Assembly (NCBI GenBank): GCA_027349615.1
Contig: DAIEML010000034.1
Span: 1-14,283 of the forward strand
Length of the DNA stretch: 14,283 bases
Reading direction: 5' to 3'
Source: Ignavibacteriales bacterium
GTDB taxonomy: Bacteria; Bacteroidota; Ignavibacteria; Ignavibacteriales; Ignavibacteriaceae
Shown here: positions 1-6,746 of the stretch, piece by piece
How the letters are laid out: the number at the start of each line of letters is the position of its first letter
Position numbering within the stretch: position 1 is the first letter of the stretch
Notes under the pieces: model-generated
The model's input: the letters and a program-made list of their open reading frames with translations, nothing else
Told to the model about the DNA's origin: nothing
Database searches by the model: none
Translations under genes and position numbers: made by a program

Positions 1-1
1 G

Positions 2-118
2 ATGAGATTGCTTAATGTTGTAAAAAGAGCAGACGGTTTTTATTACCTCAGAAGGATTAATTCTTTTTCTCTTTTTCTCTCCGTTTTGAGAAAAAAACAT
101 TTCGACTGCCTCTAAATC
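2..118 (-). CDS. Partial reading frame resembling the DnaA C-terminal DNA-binding domain
   Basis: On the minus strand, in the +1 frame relative to gatB, 39 codons are open from base 118 to the window edge with no stop. The translation begins with a linker-like stretch ([16 protein letters not shown]) and continues into [13 protein letters not shown]. This has the pattern of the first helix of DnaA domain IV, the helix-turn-helix that binds DnaA boxes: I-x-x-x-x-V-I-x-x-V-C-x-F-Y-N-I-K. The diagnostic part of that domain (RxRxxxxxRQxxMYL and GGRDHTT) would lie beyond the window, so the assignment rests on about 20 residues. There is no start codon of its own; the frame simply takes over where GatB similarity ends. 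It could instead belong to a DnaA-C-like domain on another protein, or be chance. Confidence 0.4.
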
Positions 119-1034
119 TATCTTTTCTTTTATCCGGAAGTTCCGGCATTTGCTTTGCGATTTCTGATTTCCAATCTTCATCAACAATTACCGGCATAAG
201 ATCTGGCTCCGGAAAATATCTGTAATCATGCGCTTCTTCTTTGCTTCGCATAGAAAATGCTTCATTTAAATCTGCATCCCATAATAAAGTTTCTTGATTT
301 ATTTTTCCACCATCTTCCAAAATTTCAACTTGTCTATTTATTTCAAAATTAATCGCTCGTTCAACATTCCGGAATGAATTCATATTTTTGATTTCGGTTT
401 TCGTTCCTAATTTCTTTTCACCTTTCAATCTTATCGAAACATTTGCATCGCATCTAAGAGAACCTTCTTCCATGTTGCCGTCGCAGATTCCGAGATATTG
501 AACTATTTGCCTTATCTTAGTTAAATAAAGATAAGCTTCGGTTGAAGTTCGCATGTCAGGTTCGCTTACAATTTCCATCAGCGGAACGCCGCAACGGTTT
601 ACATCGATTAACGAATTATGAGATTGATCATGAATCAATTTCCCGGCATCTTCTTCCATATGAATTCTAGTAATTCCAATTTTTTTAATTGATTCATCTT
701 GAAATTGAATATTAATATATCCGTGTTCACAAATTGGTTCTTCATATTGCGAAGTTTGAAATCCTTTTGGGAGATCGGGATAAAAGTAATTTTTTCTTGC
801 GAAGATAGATTTTTTGTTGATTGTACAATTGGTTGCAAATCCCATTAGAATTGTGAACTCAACAACTTTTTTATTGAGCACAGGCAAAACTCCCGGATGT
901 CCTAAACAAATTGGGCAAACATTACTGTTAGGAGAATTACCAAATTTAGTTGAGCATCCGCAAAATGCTTTTGATTCTGTGAGTAATTGCGCGTGGACTT
1001 CTAATCCGATAACTGCTTCGTACTTTTCGTTCAT
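57..1034 (-). CDS. gatB: Asp/Glu-tRNA amidotransferase subunit B, C-terminally truncated
   Basis: GatB is the tRNA-recognising kinase/transamidase subunit of GatCAB, which converts Glu-tRNA(Gln) or Asp-tRNA(Asn) to the amidated form in the cytoplasm. The N-terminal catalytic cradle is clear: [13 protein letters not shown] at residues 5-17, a CxC...CxxC zinc-knuckle-like set (C25, C27, C40, C43), then [53 protein letters not shown] and [17 protein letters not shown]. Similarity runs through [12 protein letters not shown] (F307). The last 18 residues (from R308) are a basic, low-complexity tail unlike GatB, and the protein ends at 325 residues against the family's usual ~475. The helical and YqeY-like tail domain that contacts tRNA is therefore missing. 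The ATG at 1034 fits the conserved N-terminus. The gene is divergent from its right-hand neighbour. The break is probably a misjoin or rearrangement, not a functional short GatB. Confidence 0.9.
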   Translation of the reverse strand: MNEKYEAVIGLEVHAQLLTESKAFCGCSTKFGNSPNSNVCPICLGHPGVLPVLNKKVVEFTILMGFATNCTINKKSIFARKNYFYPDLPKGFQTSQYEEPICEHGYINIQFQDESIKKIGITRIHMEEDAGKLIHDQSHNSLIDVNRCGVPLMEIVSEPDMRTSTEAYLYLTKIRQIVQYLGICDGNMEEGSLRCDANVSIRLKGEKKLGTKTEIKNMNSFRNVERAINFEINRQVEILEDGGKINQETLLWDADLNEAFSMRSKEEAHDYRYFPEPDLMPVIVDEDWKSEIAKQMPELPDKRKDRFRGSRNVFFSKRREKEKKN

Positions 1035-1178
1035 TTAGTTGTTGTTGATTTTCAAGTGCCAAATATAAAAAAGAAATAGTACATATCGAAAGACAATTTA
1101 GAAGTGCATTTTCAAGTTTGAGTTAAAGAACAAGATAAATATTAAGCTTAATAATTATACTTAAATTTTAAATTGGCT

Positions 1179-1206
1179 TTGACATTCACGAAATCATATT
1201 TAAAAT
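1179..1206 (+). promoter_or_regulatory. Candidate sigma70-type promoter for the oxidoreductase gene
   Basis: A perfect TTGACA (1179-1184) is followed after 16 bases by TAAAAT (1201-1206), one mismatch from TATAAT. The predicted transcription start near 1213 would leave a leader of roughly 27 bases before the ATG at 1240. The site lies in the 205-base region between divergent gatB and the oxidoreductase gene. It is a sequence match only; Bacteroidota-type promoters (TTTG/TAnnTTTG) differ, so which consensus this organism uses matters. Confidence 0.45.
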
Positions 1207-1239
1207 TTAATATCATTAATTAATTGTTTTGTTTATTAA

Positions 1240-2235
1240 ATGAACGAATCGAAAAAATTTAAAGCATTAATAGTTGAAGAAGATAAAGAAAATTTTAACA
1301 TCAAAATTGGCGAGAAATTAATTAGAGATTTACCTGCCGGCGATGTTTTAATTCGAGTTAAATATTCTTCATTAAATTATAAAGATGCACTATCTGCAAC
1401 TGGTAATAAAGGTGTAACAAGAAAATATCCTCACACTCCCGGGATTGATGCCGCCGGTGTTGTTGACGAAACATCTGTGAATGATTTTAAGGTTGGGGAT
1501 GACGTTATTGTTACTGGTTTCGATCTTGGAATGAATACCTCGGGCGGATTTGGAGAATACATTCGAGTCCCAAAAGAATGGGTTGTAAAACTTCCCAATG
1601 GTTTATCTTTAAGAGAAAGTATGATTTATGGAACTGCTGGGTTTACGGCTGCACTTTCATTAGTAAAACTAGAAAAAAACGGATTAGAGAAAACAGATGG
1701 CGAAGTGCTTGTTACTGGAGCGACTGGCGGTGTTGGCTCTTTGGCTGTTGCCATCCTTTCAAAAGCGGGATACAATGTTGCCGCAGCAACCGGTAAAATT
1801 GAAAAAGAAAATTTTCTTAAATCACTTGGTGCAAAAATAATTTTGAAAAGGGAAGAAGTTGATAATTCTTCCGGCAAAGCTTTACTTGAAACAAAATGGG
1901 ATGGTGTAATTGACACAGTTGGAGGTAATATTCTGGCAACTGCAATCAAATACACAAAATATAATGGAAGCGTTGCAACTTGCGGTCTTACTCAATCCCC
2001 AAATCTAAATTCAACTGTTTATCCTTTTATACTTCGCGGTGTAAATTTGTTGGGAATCGATTCGGCGCATTGCGATGTGAATTTAAGATTAAAAATTTGG
2101 AACAAACTCACTTCAGAATGGAAACCAGAAAAATTAAATTTAATTTATCAAGAATGTTCACTTGAAGAATTGAAAAATAAAATTGATTTGATACTTCAAG
2201 GTAAAATTACTGGAAGAATTGTTGTTGTACTTTAA
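1240..2235 (+). CDS. AcuI/YhdH-type NADPH-dependent quinone oxidoreductase (MDR family)
   Basis: This is a cytosolic medium-chain reductase of the YhdH/AcuI branch, whose characterised members reduce acrylyl-CoA or quinone-like enones with NADPH. An N-terminal GroES-like substrate domain contains SSLNYKDALSATG (residues 43-55) and the HTPGIDAAGVV motif (65-75). The Rossmann domain carries the nucleotide-binding loop TGATGGVGS at 159-167. The C-terminal part has the family signature PFILRGVNLLGIDSA (262-276). No structural-zinc cysteine cluster or catalytic-zinc ligands are visible, as expected for zinc-free quinone reductases. The length of 331 residues matches the family (about 325-330). The gene begins 205 bases from divergent gatB and is followed after 26 bases by a DUF6483-like gene, so the two are probably co-transcribed. 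The family is clear; the true substrate (acrylyl-CoA versus other enones) is not set by the sequence. Confidence 0.88.
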   Translation: MNESKKFKALIVEEDKENFNIKIGEKLIRDLPAGDVLIRVKYSSLNYKDALSATGNKGVTRKYPHTPGIDAAGVVDETSVNDFKVGDDVIVTGFDLGMNTSGGFGEYIRVPKEWVVKLPNGLSLRESMIYGTAGFTAALSLVKLEKNGLEKTDGEVLVTGATGGVGSLAVAILSKAGYNVAAATGKIEKENFLKSLGAKIILKREEVDNSSGKALLETKWDGVIDTVGGNILATAIKYTKYNGSVATCGLTQSPNLNSTVYPFILRGVNLLGIDSAHCDVNLRLKIWNKLTSEWKPEKLNLIYQECSLEELKNKIDLILQGKITGRIVVVL

Positions 2236-2261
2236 AATTAATATGCTGAAAGACTAATTTT

Positions 2262-2921
2262 ATGCTAACTAAAGATTACATAATGCGAATGATTGATTCA
2301 CTTGTTAAGATGCTTGCAAGATTAGTTTTTCTAAAACAAGGAAAAAATTTTGAAGAAGCTTTTAAAGAGATTGATCAAATTACAAGGGAAATTTTTGGTT
2401 TAGATCGAATGTTTATTAATAGTATTTCGGATTCTCAATTAATTAAGATGATTGGAAATTCCGAATCACTTTTGGCACCAAATTGTTATTTATTAGGTGT
2501 ACTTTTTAATGAAGAAGCTGAAATCTATGCTCTTCAAAAACTTTCTGAAAAAAGCTTTGAAATGTATGAACGATCATTAAATCTTTTTGTTGAAGGATTA
2601 AAAAATTATCATGTTTTAATAGAGCCTGATCATTTAAATAAAATTCATAAAGTTGTTGAAAAGATAGAAGACCGGGAAATTAATATTAAAACCGAAGAAA
2701 GTTTATTCTATTATTATGAATACACAGGAAAATTTGATAAAGCTGAAGATTTAATCTTTGATTTGATTGATTACGATTCCAAGTATTACATTAATGGAAT
2801 TAATTTCTATAAAAGGCTTTTAGATAAACCAGATAATGTTCTAATCAAAGGAAATCTTCCAAGACAAGAAGTTGAAGAAGGAATTGAATTATTAATTAAA
2901 AAACAAAGCAACCCAAGTTGA
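2262..2921 (+). CDS. DUF6483-like helical protein of unknown function
   Basis: This is a 219-residue, probably cytosolic, all-alpha protein without signal peptide or membrane segment. Its N-terminus (KDYIMRMIDSLVKMLARLVF, residues 4-23) followed by GKNFEEAFKEIDQITREIFGLD resembles the DUF6483 family as I remember it. Members begin with an aromatic-Met-Arg-Met-Ile helix and an amphipathic helix ending in a GLD-type turn. The middle part (residues ~75-180) has TPR-like helix pairs, for example around EEAEIYALQKLSEKSFEMYE and EYTGKFDKAEDLIFDLID. That suggests a small protein-interaction scaffold. The start at 2262 is kept because the conserved N-terminal helix begins immediately; the ATG at 2283 would cut into it. 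It follows the oxidoreductase by 26 bases, likely in one transcript. No biochemical role is known to me. Confidence 0.7.
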   Translation: MLTKDYIMRMIDSLVKMLARLVFLKQGKNFEEAFKEIDQITREIFGLDRMFINSISDSQLIKMIGNSESLLAPNCYLLGVLFNEEAEIYALQKLSEKSFEMYERSLNLFVEGLKNYHVLIEPDHLNKIHKVVEKIEDREINIKTEESLFYYYEYTGKFDKAEDLIFDLIDYDSKYYINGINFYKRLLDKPDNVLIKGNLPRQEVEEGIELLIKKQSNPS

Positions 2922-2950
2922 ATAATAAATTATTGAATTTTATTAATTCG

Positions 2951-2978
2951 GTACATCATGCAAGTGTGCATAATGTAC
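2951..2978. repeat. Near-perfect inverted repeat (12-base arms, 4-base loop)
   Basis: The arms GTACATCATGCA (2951-2962) and TGCATAATGTAC (2967-2978) are complementary at 11 of 12 positions around the loop AGTG. A partial direct copy of the left arm follows (GTACTCATGCAA, 2975-2986). The element sits 29 bases after the DUF6483-like stop and about 170 bases before the next gene. It has no T-run on either side, so it is a poor intrinsic terminator. An operator for a dimeric regulator or an mRNA 3' end stem are both possible. Nothing else is evident in the 2922-3146 gap. Confidence 0.5.
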
Positions 2979-3146
2979 TCATGCAAATATATTCTTGATA
3001 TTTTACGTTAAGGAAAAAAGACACAAATAATAATTAATTATACATAATGAAGTAACTGAATTAAAGATAATATGCGAATTATGGTTGGTATGAAAATTGG
3101 CAGTTACTTTTAAGTATTTGATTTAAAAATATTATGAGTAAGAAAA

Positions 3147-4202
3147 ATGAAAAAGATTTTTTTTATCCTAATTGCGGTTACAATAGTTTTATTTATTGGT
3201 TGTGCAACAACAAATCAAACTATTGTAGTTCGTCATCCAAATCCAACTTTTGCGGAATTAGATAATTATGGCGAATGGTTAAGTGTTCCGGGGATTGGAA
3301 CTGTTTGGAGACCATTTTATCAAGCTAATTGGCAGCCGTATTCAGAAGGATATTGGGACTGGACAAATGATGGCTGGATGTGGGTATCTAATGAGCCTTA
3401 TGGATGGATTGTCTATCATTATGGTTATTGGAATTATGATGAATCAATTGGTTGGATTTGGGTTCCAAGTTATGATTGGCAGCCGGCACGAGTACGATGG
3501 TATCATAGCGGCGGTTATATTGGCTGGGCACCTCTTCCACCGCCATATATAAATAGGCCGCATGTTGCTGATCCAATTGACAAAATATGGATTGTAGTTC
3601 CGGAAGATCATTTTGTTAACCATGATGTTATAAAGTATCGTACACGAAGTGAAACTCCTGATATACAAAAAATTCGAAATCAAAGCGGAGGAAGAGCCCC
3701 GGATGTTAGAACGATTGAACAAGTTACAAATCGAAGAATTGAACCTGTTAATCCAATTAGAGAAGAATTAACAGCCGGGAACAGAAGAATAATAAAAGTT
3801 AGAATGCCTGAAGATCGACCGGTAAGTCATGATATTATCCGTAATGAACCAACAGTTCCAACAGCACCGACAGTAATTCCTCCTGCAAAAAATGATCAAC
3901 GACCGATTGAAACACAACCCAGCAGAGAACCGATATATCAAAATAATCCTACCAGACCAATAAACAATGATAGATCAATTCAAAAGGAAAAAATTAGAGA
4001 TACTGGTAGAACAAATGTTAATATGCCAAAAAAAGAAAATCAAAATATAATTAGGAAGCAGCAATTAAGAAATAATAAAAGAATTGAATCCGCTAAAAAT
4101 AAAAGTGAAGTGAAAAAGACTTCATCAAATCGTAATGAGAAAAATCAATCTCGTGTAGAAAAAAATAAAGAAAAGAAAAATGAAAAGGATAGAATAAAAT
4201 AA
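3147..4202 (+). CDS. Trp-rich DUF6600-like lipoprotein with long basic tail
   Basis: This is a predicted outer-envelope lipoprotein of 351 residues. The signal peptide (MKK then a hydrophobic stretch) ends in the lipobox FIGC with lipidated Cys19. Residues 41-130 are a Trp/Tyr/Gly-rich module with about 14 tryptophans in repeats of the form YGxW, GYWxW, GWxWV and GWxVYHYGYW, ending in GWAPLPPP. This matches the DUF6600 type seen in Bacteroidota surface proteins, whose function is unknown. A short motif occurs twice, PEDHFVNHDVI (152-162) and PEDRPVSHDII (221-231). The remainder to the C-terminus is Trp-free, rich in Pro, Asn, Arg, Lys and Glu, and probably disordered. It could bind acidic polymers or peptidoglycan, but that is inference. 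Gaps of 225 bases upstream and 122 bases downstream suggest a single-gene unit. Confidence 0.75.
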   Translation: MKKIFFILIAVTIVLFIGCATTNQTIVVRHPNPTFAELDNYGEWLSVPGIGTVWRPFYQANWQPYSEGYWDWTNDGWMWVSNEPYGWIVYHYGYWNYDESIGWIWVPSYDWQPARVRWYHSGGYIGWAPLPPPYINRPHVADPIDKIWIVVPEDHFVNHDVIKYRTRSETPDIQKIRNQSGGRAPDVRTIEQVTNRRIEPVNPIREELTAGNRRIIKVRMPEDRPVSHDIIRNEPTVPTAPTVIPPAKNDQRPIETQPSREPIYQNNPTRPINNDRSIQKEKIRDTGRTNVNMPKKENQNIIRKQQLRNNKRIESAKNKSEVKKTSSNRNEKNQSRVEKNKEKKNEKDRIK

Positions 4203-4324
4203 TAATTAAATTTATGTTGATTTGAATTAAATATTAGAAAAATTTCTTGCATTATATATTTGAAGCTAGAGTTAGACAAATCTAATTCTTTAATAAAACG
4301 CAAAAGGTTAAATAAATTCGAAAT

Positions 4325-5377
4325 TTGAAAATTATATCGATAATATCTTTTTTACTTTTATTAAACCTTAACGAGTTGAATGCTCAACAGCAATTTAATG
4401 CTAAGATTATGGGTAAGGTAATTGATTCAACTACTTCACTTCCAATTTCGGATGTAAATGTTTTTTTAAGTTCAACTACTCTTGGATCTGCAACTGACAA
4501 AGATGGCCGATTTGAAATAGATTATGTTCCTGAAGGATCTTATGTCCTAGTTGTTTCTCACGTTGGATATCACTGGCAAAGTATTCCAATTAAGATTATT
4601 AATTCTGAAAAAATTGATATTAATTTCAGTCTCTTGCCAAAAGAAATTTATTCAAGTGAAGTTGTAGTTACTGCAGAAGAACCTGAGAAATGGAAAAATG
4701 AATTAAAAACCTTTTCGGAAGAATTTATAGGATCGGATGAGCTATCAGATTATTGTAAGATATTAAATCCCGAAGTATTAAATTTTAATGAAGATGAATC
4801 CAAAAATATTTTAACGGCATCCACTGATAGTACAATCATTATTGAAAATTATGCTTTAGGATATCGGATTGAATTGCTTCTGGTTAAATTCGAATTTAAA
4901 CCAAATGTCAAAATACAATTTTTAGTTCTTCCGAAATTTTTATTATTAAAGCCTAAAGATGAAAATGAAGAAAAAAATTGGGAAATAAATAGGTTATATT
5001 GTTATAAAGGTTCGCTTCGGCATTTTTTATCTGCGGTTGCAAGAAATAAAATAGAAGAAGAAGGATTTAAATTATTAACTGGAGATTTGGAAAAATTAAT
5101 AACCGGTTCTGGATATTATTTAGATCCGGAAAAATTGCAAATTTCTAATGACGAACTGACAGATCATAAGCGTTTTTATTATCATGGTTATTTAGAAATC
5201 GAATATTTGAATTCTATTAATAATCCGCCAAGTATATTAAAATTTAATTCTGGTTACGTTCTAATTGATACTCTTGGTAATATATATAATCAATTTCCCT
5301 TTGATGAATATGGATATTGGACGCAGGATAGAATTTCACATATGCTTCCCCTTAATTATATTCCTACCAAAAAATAA
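4325..5377 (+). CDS. Secreted protein with N-terminal carboxypeptidase-regulatory-like domain
   Basis: This is a predicted periplasmic or outer-membrane-associated protein of 350 residues. TTG (4325) is the only sensible start: an in-frame stop at 4313 closes the frame upstream, and the first internal ATG lies after the signal peptide. The signal peptide is residues 1-20 (cleavage after LNA). Residues 25-105 form a CarboxypepD_reg-like beta-sandwich (GKVIDSTTSLPISDVNVFLS, DKDGRFEIDYVPEGSYVLVV, HVGY), followed by the SSEVVVTAE linker typical of proteins feeding into outer-membrane modules. Residues ~118-350 are a second domain of unknown function with FSEEFIG (130-136), CKILNPEVLNF (144-154), YKGSLRHFLSAV (227-238) and a closing GYVLIDTLGN...ISHMLPLNY. 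I recall this architecture in many Bacteroidota proteins without an assigned role. It is not a TonB-dependent receptor: there is no plug or barrel. Confidence 0.75.
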   Translation: MKIISIISFLLLLNLNELNAQQQFNAKIMGKVIDSTTSLPISDVNVFLSSTTLGSATDKDGRFEIDYVPEGSYVLVVSHVGYHWQSIPIKIINSEKIDINFSLLPKEIYSSEVVVTAEEPEKWKNELKTFSEEFIGSDELSDYCKILNPEVLNFNEDESKNILTASTDSTIIIENYALGYRIELLLVKFEFKPNVKIQFLVLPKFLLLKPKDENEEKNWEINRLYCYKGSLRHFLSAVARNKIEEEGFKLLTGDLEKLITGSGYYLDPEKLQISNDELTDHKRFYYHGYLEIEYLNSINNPPSILKFNSGYVLIDTLGNIYNQFPFDEYGYWTQDRISHMLPLNYIPTKK

Positions 5378-5413
5378 TTCCAATTAAGTAAAAGAATAAA
5401 TTGAAAAGTTATT

Positions 5414-5452
5414 AAATAAAAAAGCCCTGTAACCGGGCGATTACTGGGCTTT
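5414..5452 (-). terminator. Intrinsic terminator, minus strand
   Basis: On the minus strand, AAAGCCC (5452-5446) and GGGCTTT (5427-5421) form a 7-base stem. A single mismatch separates it from a second 4-base stem (GTAA/TTAC), which closes an 8-base loop. The stem runs directly into T6-A-T3 (through about 5414). The T-run is present only on this strand, so the terminator serves minus-strand transcription, although both neighbouring genes point the other way. It presumably ends the candidate small RNA described here. Confidence 0.6.
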
Positions 5453-5500
5453 AGCTCCTTGCATCAAAAGGCAGGGGAGAACCTTTTGAAAGAGCCGATA
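5415..5500 (-). ncRNA. Candidate small structured RNA (unclassified)
   Basis: Read on the minus strand, GCTCTTT (5495-5489) pairs with AAGGAGC (5460-5454) using one G-U wobble. Directly inside it, CAAAAGG (5488-5482) pairs perfectly with CCTTTTG (5471-5465) around a 10-base loop, with a 4-base bulge on the 3' side. A terminator hairpin with a T-run follows at once (5452-5414). On the plus strand the outer stem would have a C-A mismatch and no T-run, so the minus strand is favoured. No gene follows on the minus strand, which argues for a free small RNA of roughly 90-120 bases over a riboswitch leader. It does not match tmRNA, SRP RNA, 6S, RNase P or a common riboswitch in any way I recognise. 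It could also be a dispersed repeat. Confidence 0.4.
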
Positions 5501-5538
5501 AAAAAATATTAATTCATGAGTTAAAATTCCACGTTTAA

Positions 5539-5567
5539 TTTTTATCTGTGTTATGAATCACTGTTAA
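5539..5567 (-). promoter_or_regulatory. Weak candidate promoter for the minus-strand small RNA
   Basis: On the minus strand TTAACA (5567-5562) and TAAAAA (5544-5539) are separated by 17 bases. The match is imperfect (one and two mismatches to the sigma70 consensus) and the region is AT-rich, so chance is a real possibility. If used, transcription would start near 5530 and give an RNA of about 115 bases ending at the terminator near 5415. Confidence 0.2.
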
Positions 5568-5728
5568 TATTTCCTAAAATTTTTCTAGGTAAAATGAATG
5601 TGAATTAAAATTTAAAATTTTATTTACAAAATATAACTCCGGTTCAAAATTGAATAGCATCTTTATAAAAAAAAATCTAAGTTCGACACATCTTTTTAAT
5701 TCTTTATTTAAAAATTTTTGATTGTGAA

Positions 5729-6034
5729 ATGATAACTTATAGTATAACTACAATTGTAAAAAAAGAAGTTGAACAAGAGTGGTTTCAATGGATGAAGGAC
5801 AAGCATATCCCGGATATATTACACACTGGATATTTTAATAATCATAGAATGTTTAAAGTTAAAATCCCAACTAGTTTGGAAGGTGAAGTAACTTATATTA
5901 TTCAATATGAATGTCAGTCACTTGATGATTATTTAACTTATGCAGAAAAAGAAGCTCCTCGACTTCAAGCTGAATACACTTCAAAATTTGTTGGAAAAGT
6001 TACCGCAGCTAGAACCGTAATGGAAATGGTTTAA
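5729..6034 (+). CDS. DUF4286 family protein
   Basis: This is a 101-residue soluble protein with the DUF4286 pattern: a first beta strand (MITYSITTIV), then WFQWMKDKHIPDILHTGYF (residues 18-36) with the conserved WxxWMKxxHIPD motif. A central strand YIIQYECQS (56-64) and a helix containing Tyr and Glu-Ala-Pro-Arg-Leu (EAPRL, 75-79) follow. The length equals the family norm of about 100. The predicted fold is a small ferredoxin-like alpha/beta barrel, as in antibiotic monooxygenase/stress-responsive dimers, but no catalytic function is established for DUF4286. It stands alone, with 351 bases before it and 148 bases after it. There is no signal peptide, so it is cytosolic. Confidence 0.85.
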   Translation: MITYSITTIVKKEVEQEWFQWMKDKHIPDILHTGYFNNHRMFKVKIPTSLEGEVTYIIQYECQSLDDYLTYAEKEAPRLQAEYTSKFVGKVTAARTVMEMV

Positions 6035-6182
6035 TCAATTTAATTTTAATATAAGTCAAATTACCTGCCTCAATTTTGATAAATTCGAAAAGAGTTTTGT
6101 TAATATATTGCCGCTTCAATTAAATATTCTTACTTTATAAGTGAACATCATTTAATTAAATAAATTAGTTTTATCATCATAC

Positions 6183-6731
6183 ATGAAAATTGTGGGAAAA
6201 CAATTAGCAAATTTTATTTTTGTTGTTAGTATTACTTTCAGCATTTTATCTTGTTCAAATAAAAATGAACAAGAACATTCATCGTTAATTAGTAATGCAA
6301 CTAAAACAGAAGTAAGCATAATTAATGCATCTCAGCTTAAAACTGAAATAGATAATCGTTTTGGAAAACCTTTGTTTATTAATGTTTGGGCAACTTGGTC
6401 TGAACCAAGTGTAAAAGAATTATCAGACATTCAAAAATTATTTAATAAATATAAAGATGATGTAGATTTTCTAAATTTATCGGTTGATTTATCTTCGAAA
6501 AAAGATTCTGTTGTTATCCCTTTACTTGAAAAAGAAAAAATTAGTTTCCCAGTTTCTATTGCTGAAGAGAAAAGTGGAATAGAGATAATGAAGATGTTAA
6601 GCCCGAAATGGAACGGCGGAATTCCTGCATCATTTATATTTGACAAATATGGAAAACGAGAAATTTTTATTCTTGGAAGGCAAACTTTTGAAAATTTTAG
6701 TAAAGGTATAGATAGTGTAAGTGTTCTATAA
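6183..6731 (+). CDS. Thioredoxin-fold lipoprotein lacking the CxxC active site
   Basis: This is a 182-residue lipoprotein: a hydrophobic signal ends in the lipobox ILSC, with lipidated Cys24. Residues ~45-180 have a TlpA/ResA-like thioredoxin fold: PLFINVWATW (63-72), helix EPSVKELSDIQKLFNKY, strand VDFLNLSVD, and GGIPASFIFDKYGK with the cis-proline at P148. The position that is WCxxC in redox-active relatives reads WSEPS here (S73, S76). Apart from Cys24 the mature protein has no cysteine, so it cannot do thiol-disulfide exchange. It may be a non-catalytic binding protein, for example a chaperone or scaffold for an envelope partner; that is inference. The next gene, another small lipoprotein, starts 15 bases after its stop, so the two are probably co-expressed. 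Confidence 0.8.
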   Translation: MKIVGKQLANFIFVVSITFSILSCSNKNEQEHSSLISNATKTEVSIINASQLKTEIDNRFGKPLFINVWATWSEPSVKELSDIQKLFNKYKDDVDFLNLSVDLSSKKDSVVIPLLEKEKISFPVSIAEEKSGIEIMKMLSPKWNGGIPASFIFDKYGKREIFILGRQTFENFSKGIDSVSVL

Positions 6732-6746
6732 ATAATTTTTAATTTT

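Larger units (their letters stand above)
5378..5728. other. 351-base gene-free region holding a structured block
   Basis: No credible open reading frame lies between the CarboxypepD_reg-like gene and the DUF4286 gene. The left part (about 5415-5500) is a structured block that is clearly more GC-rich than its surroundings and is described separately as a candidate small RNA and terminator. The right part (5501-5728) is very AT-rich, with runs of A and T and a near-palindromic stretch around 5604-5622. It presumably contains the promoter of the DUF4286 gene, but I could not single out a convincing one. Confidence 0.6.

Noticed and set aside
57..118. Simple frameshift (sequencing error in the T7 run) as the cause of the GatB truncation
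   Set aside because: None of the three minus-strand frames beyond base ~114 restores GatB-like sequence, so inserting or deleting a base does not rescue the gene.
814..1038. 74-codon plus-strand open frame opposite the start of gatB
   Set aside because: Antisense shadow of the conserved GatB N-terminus; the protein has no recognisable features.
1048..1117. ATTTTCAAGT repeated exactly 60 bases apart in the gatB upstream region
   Set aside because: A single 10-base AT-rich match with no third copy or symmetry; chance is likely at this base composition.
1626..1955. 109-codon minus-strand open frame
   Set aside because: It lies entirely inside the well-conserved oxidoreductase gene, is rich in Pro/Ser/Thr as antisense translations are, and has no independent support.
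3388..3722. Overlapping minus-strand frames opposite the Trp-rich lipoprotein
   Set aside because: Repetitive Trp codons on the plus strand (TGG, read as CCA) keep the opposite strand open; these are shadows.
5604..5622. Near-palindrome of A and T runs upstream of the DUF4286 gene
   Set aside because: Composed only of A/T runs; such matches are frequent in AT-rich gaps and would not make a stable stem.
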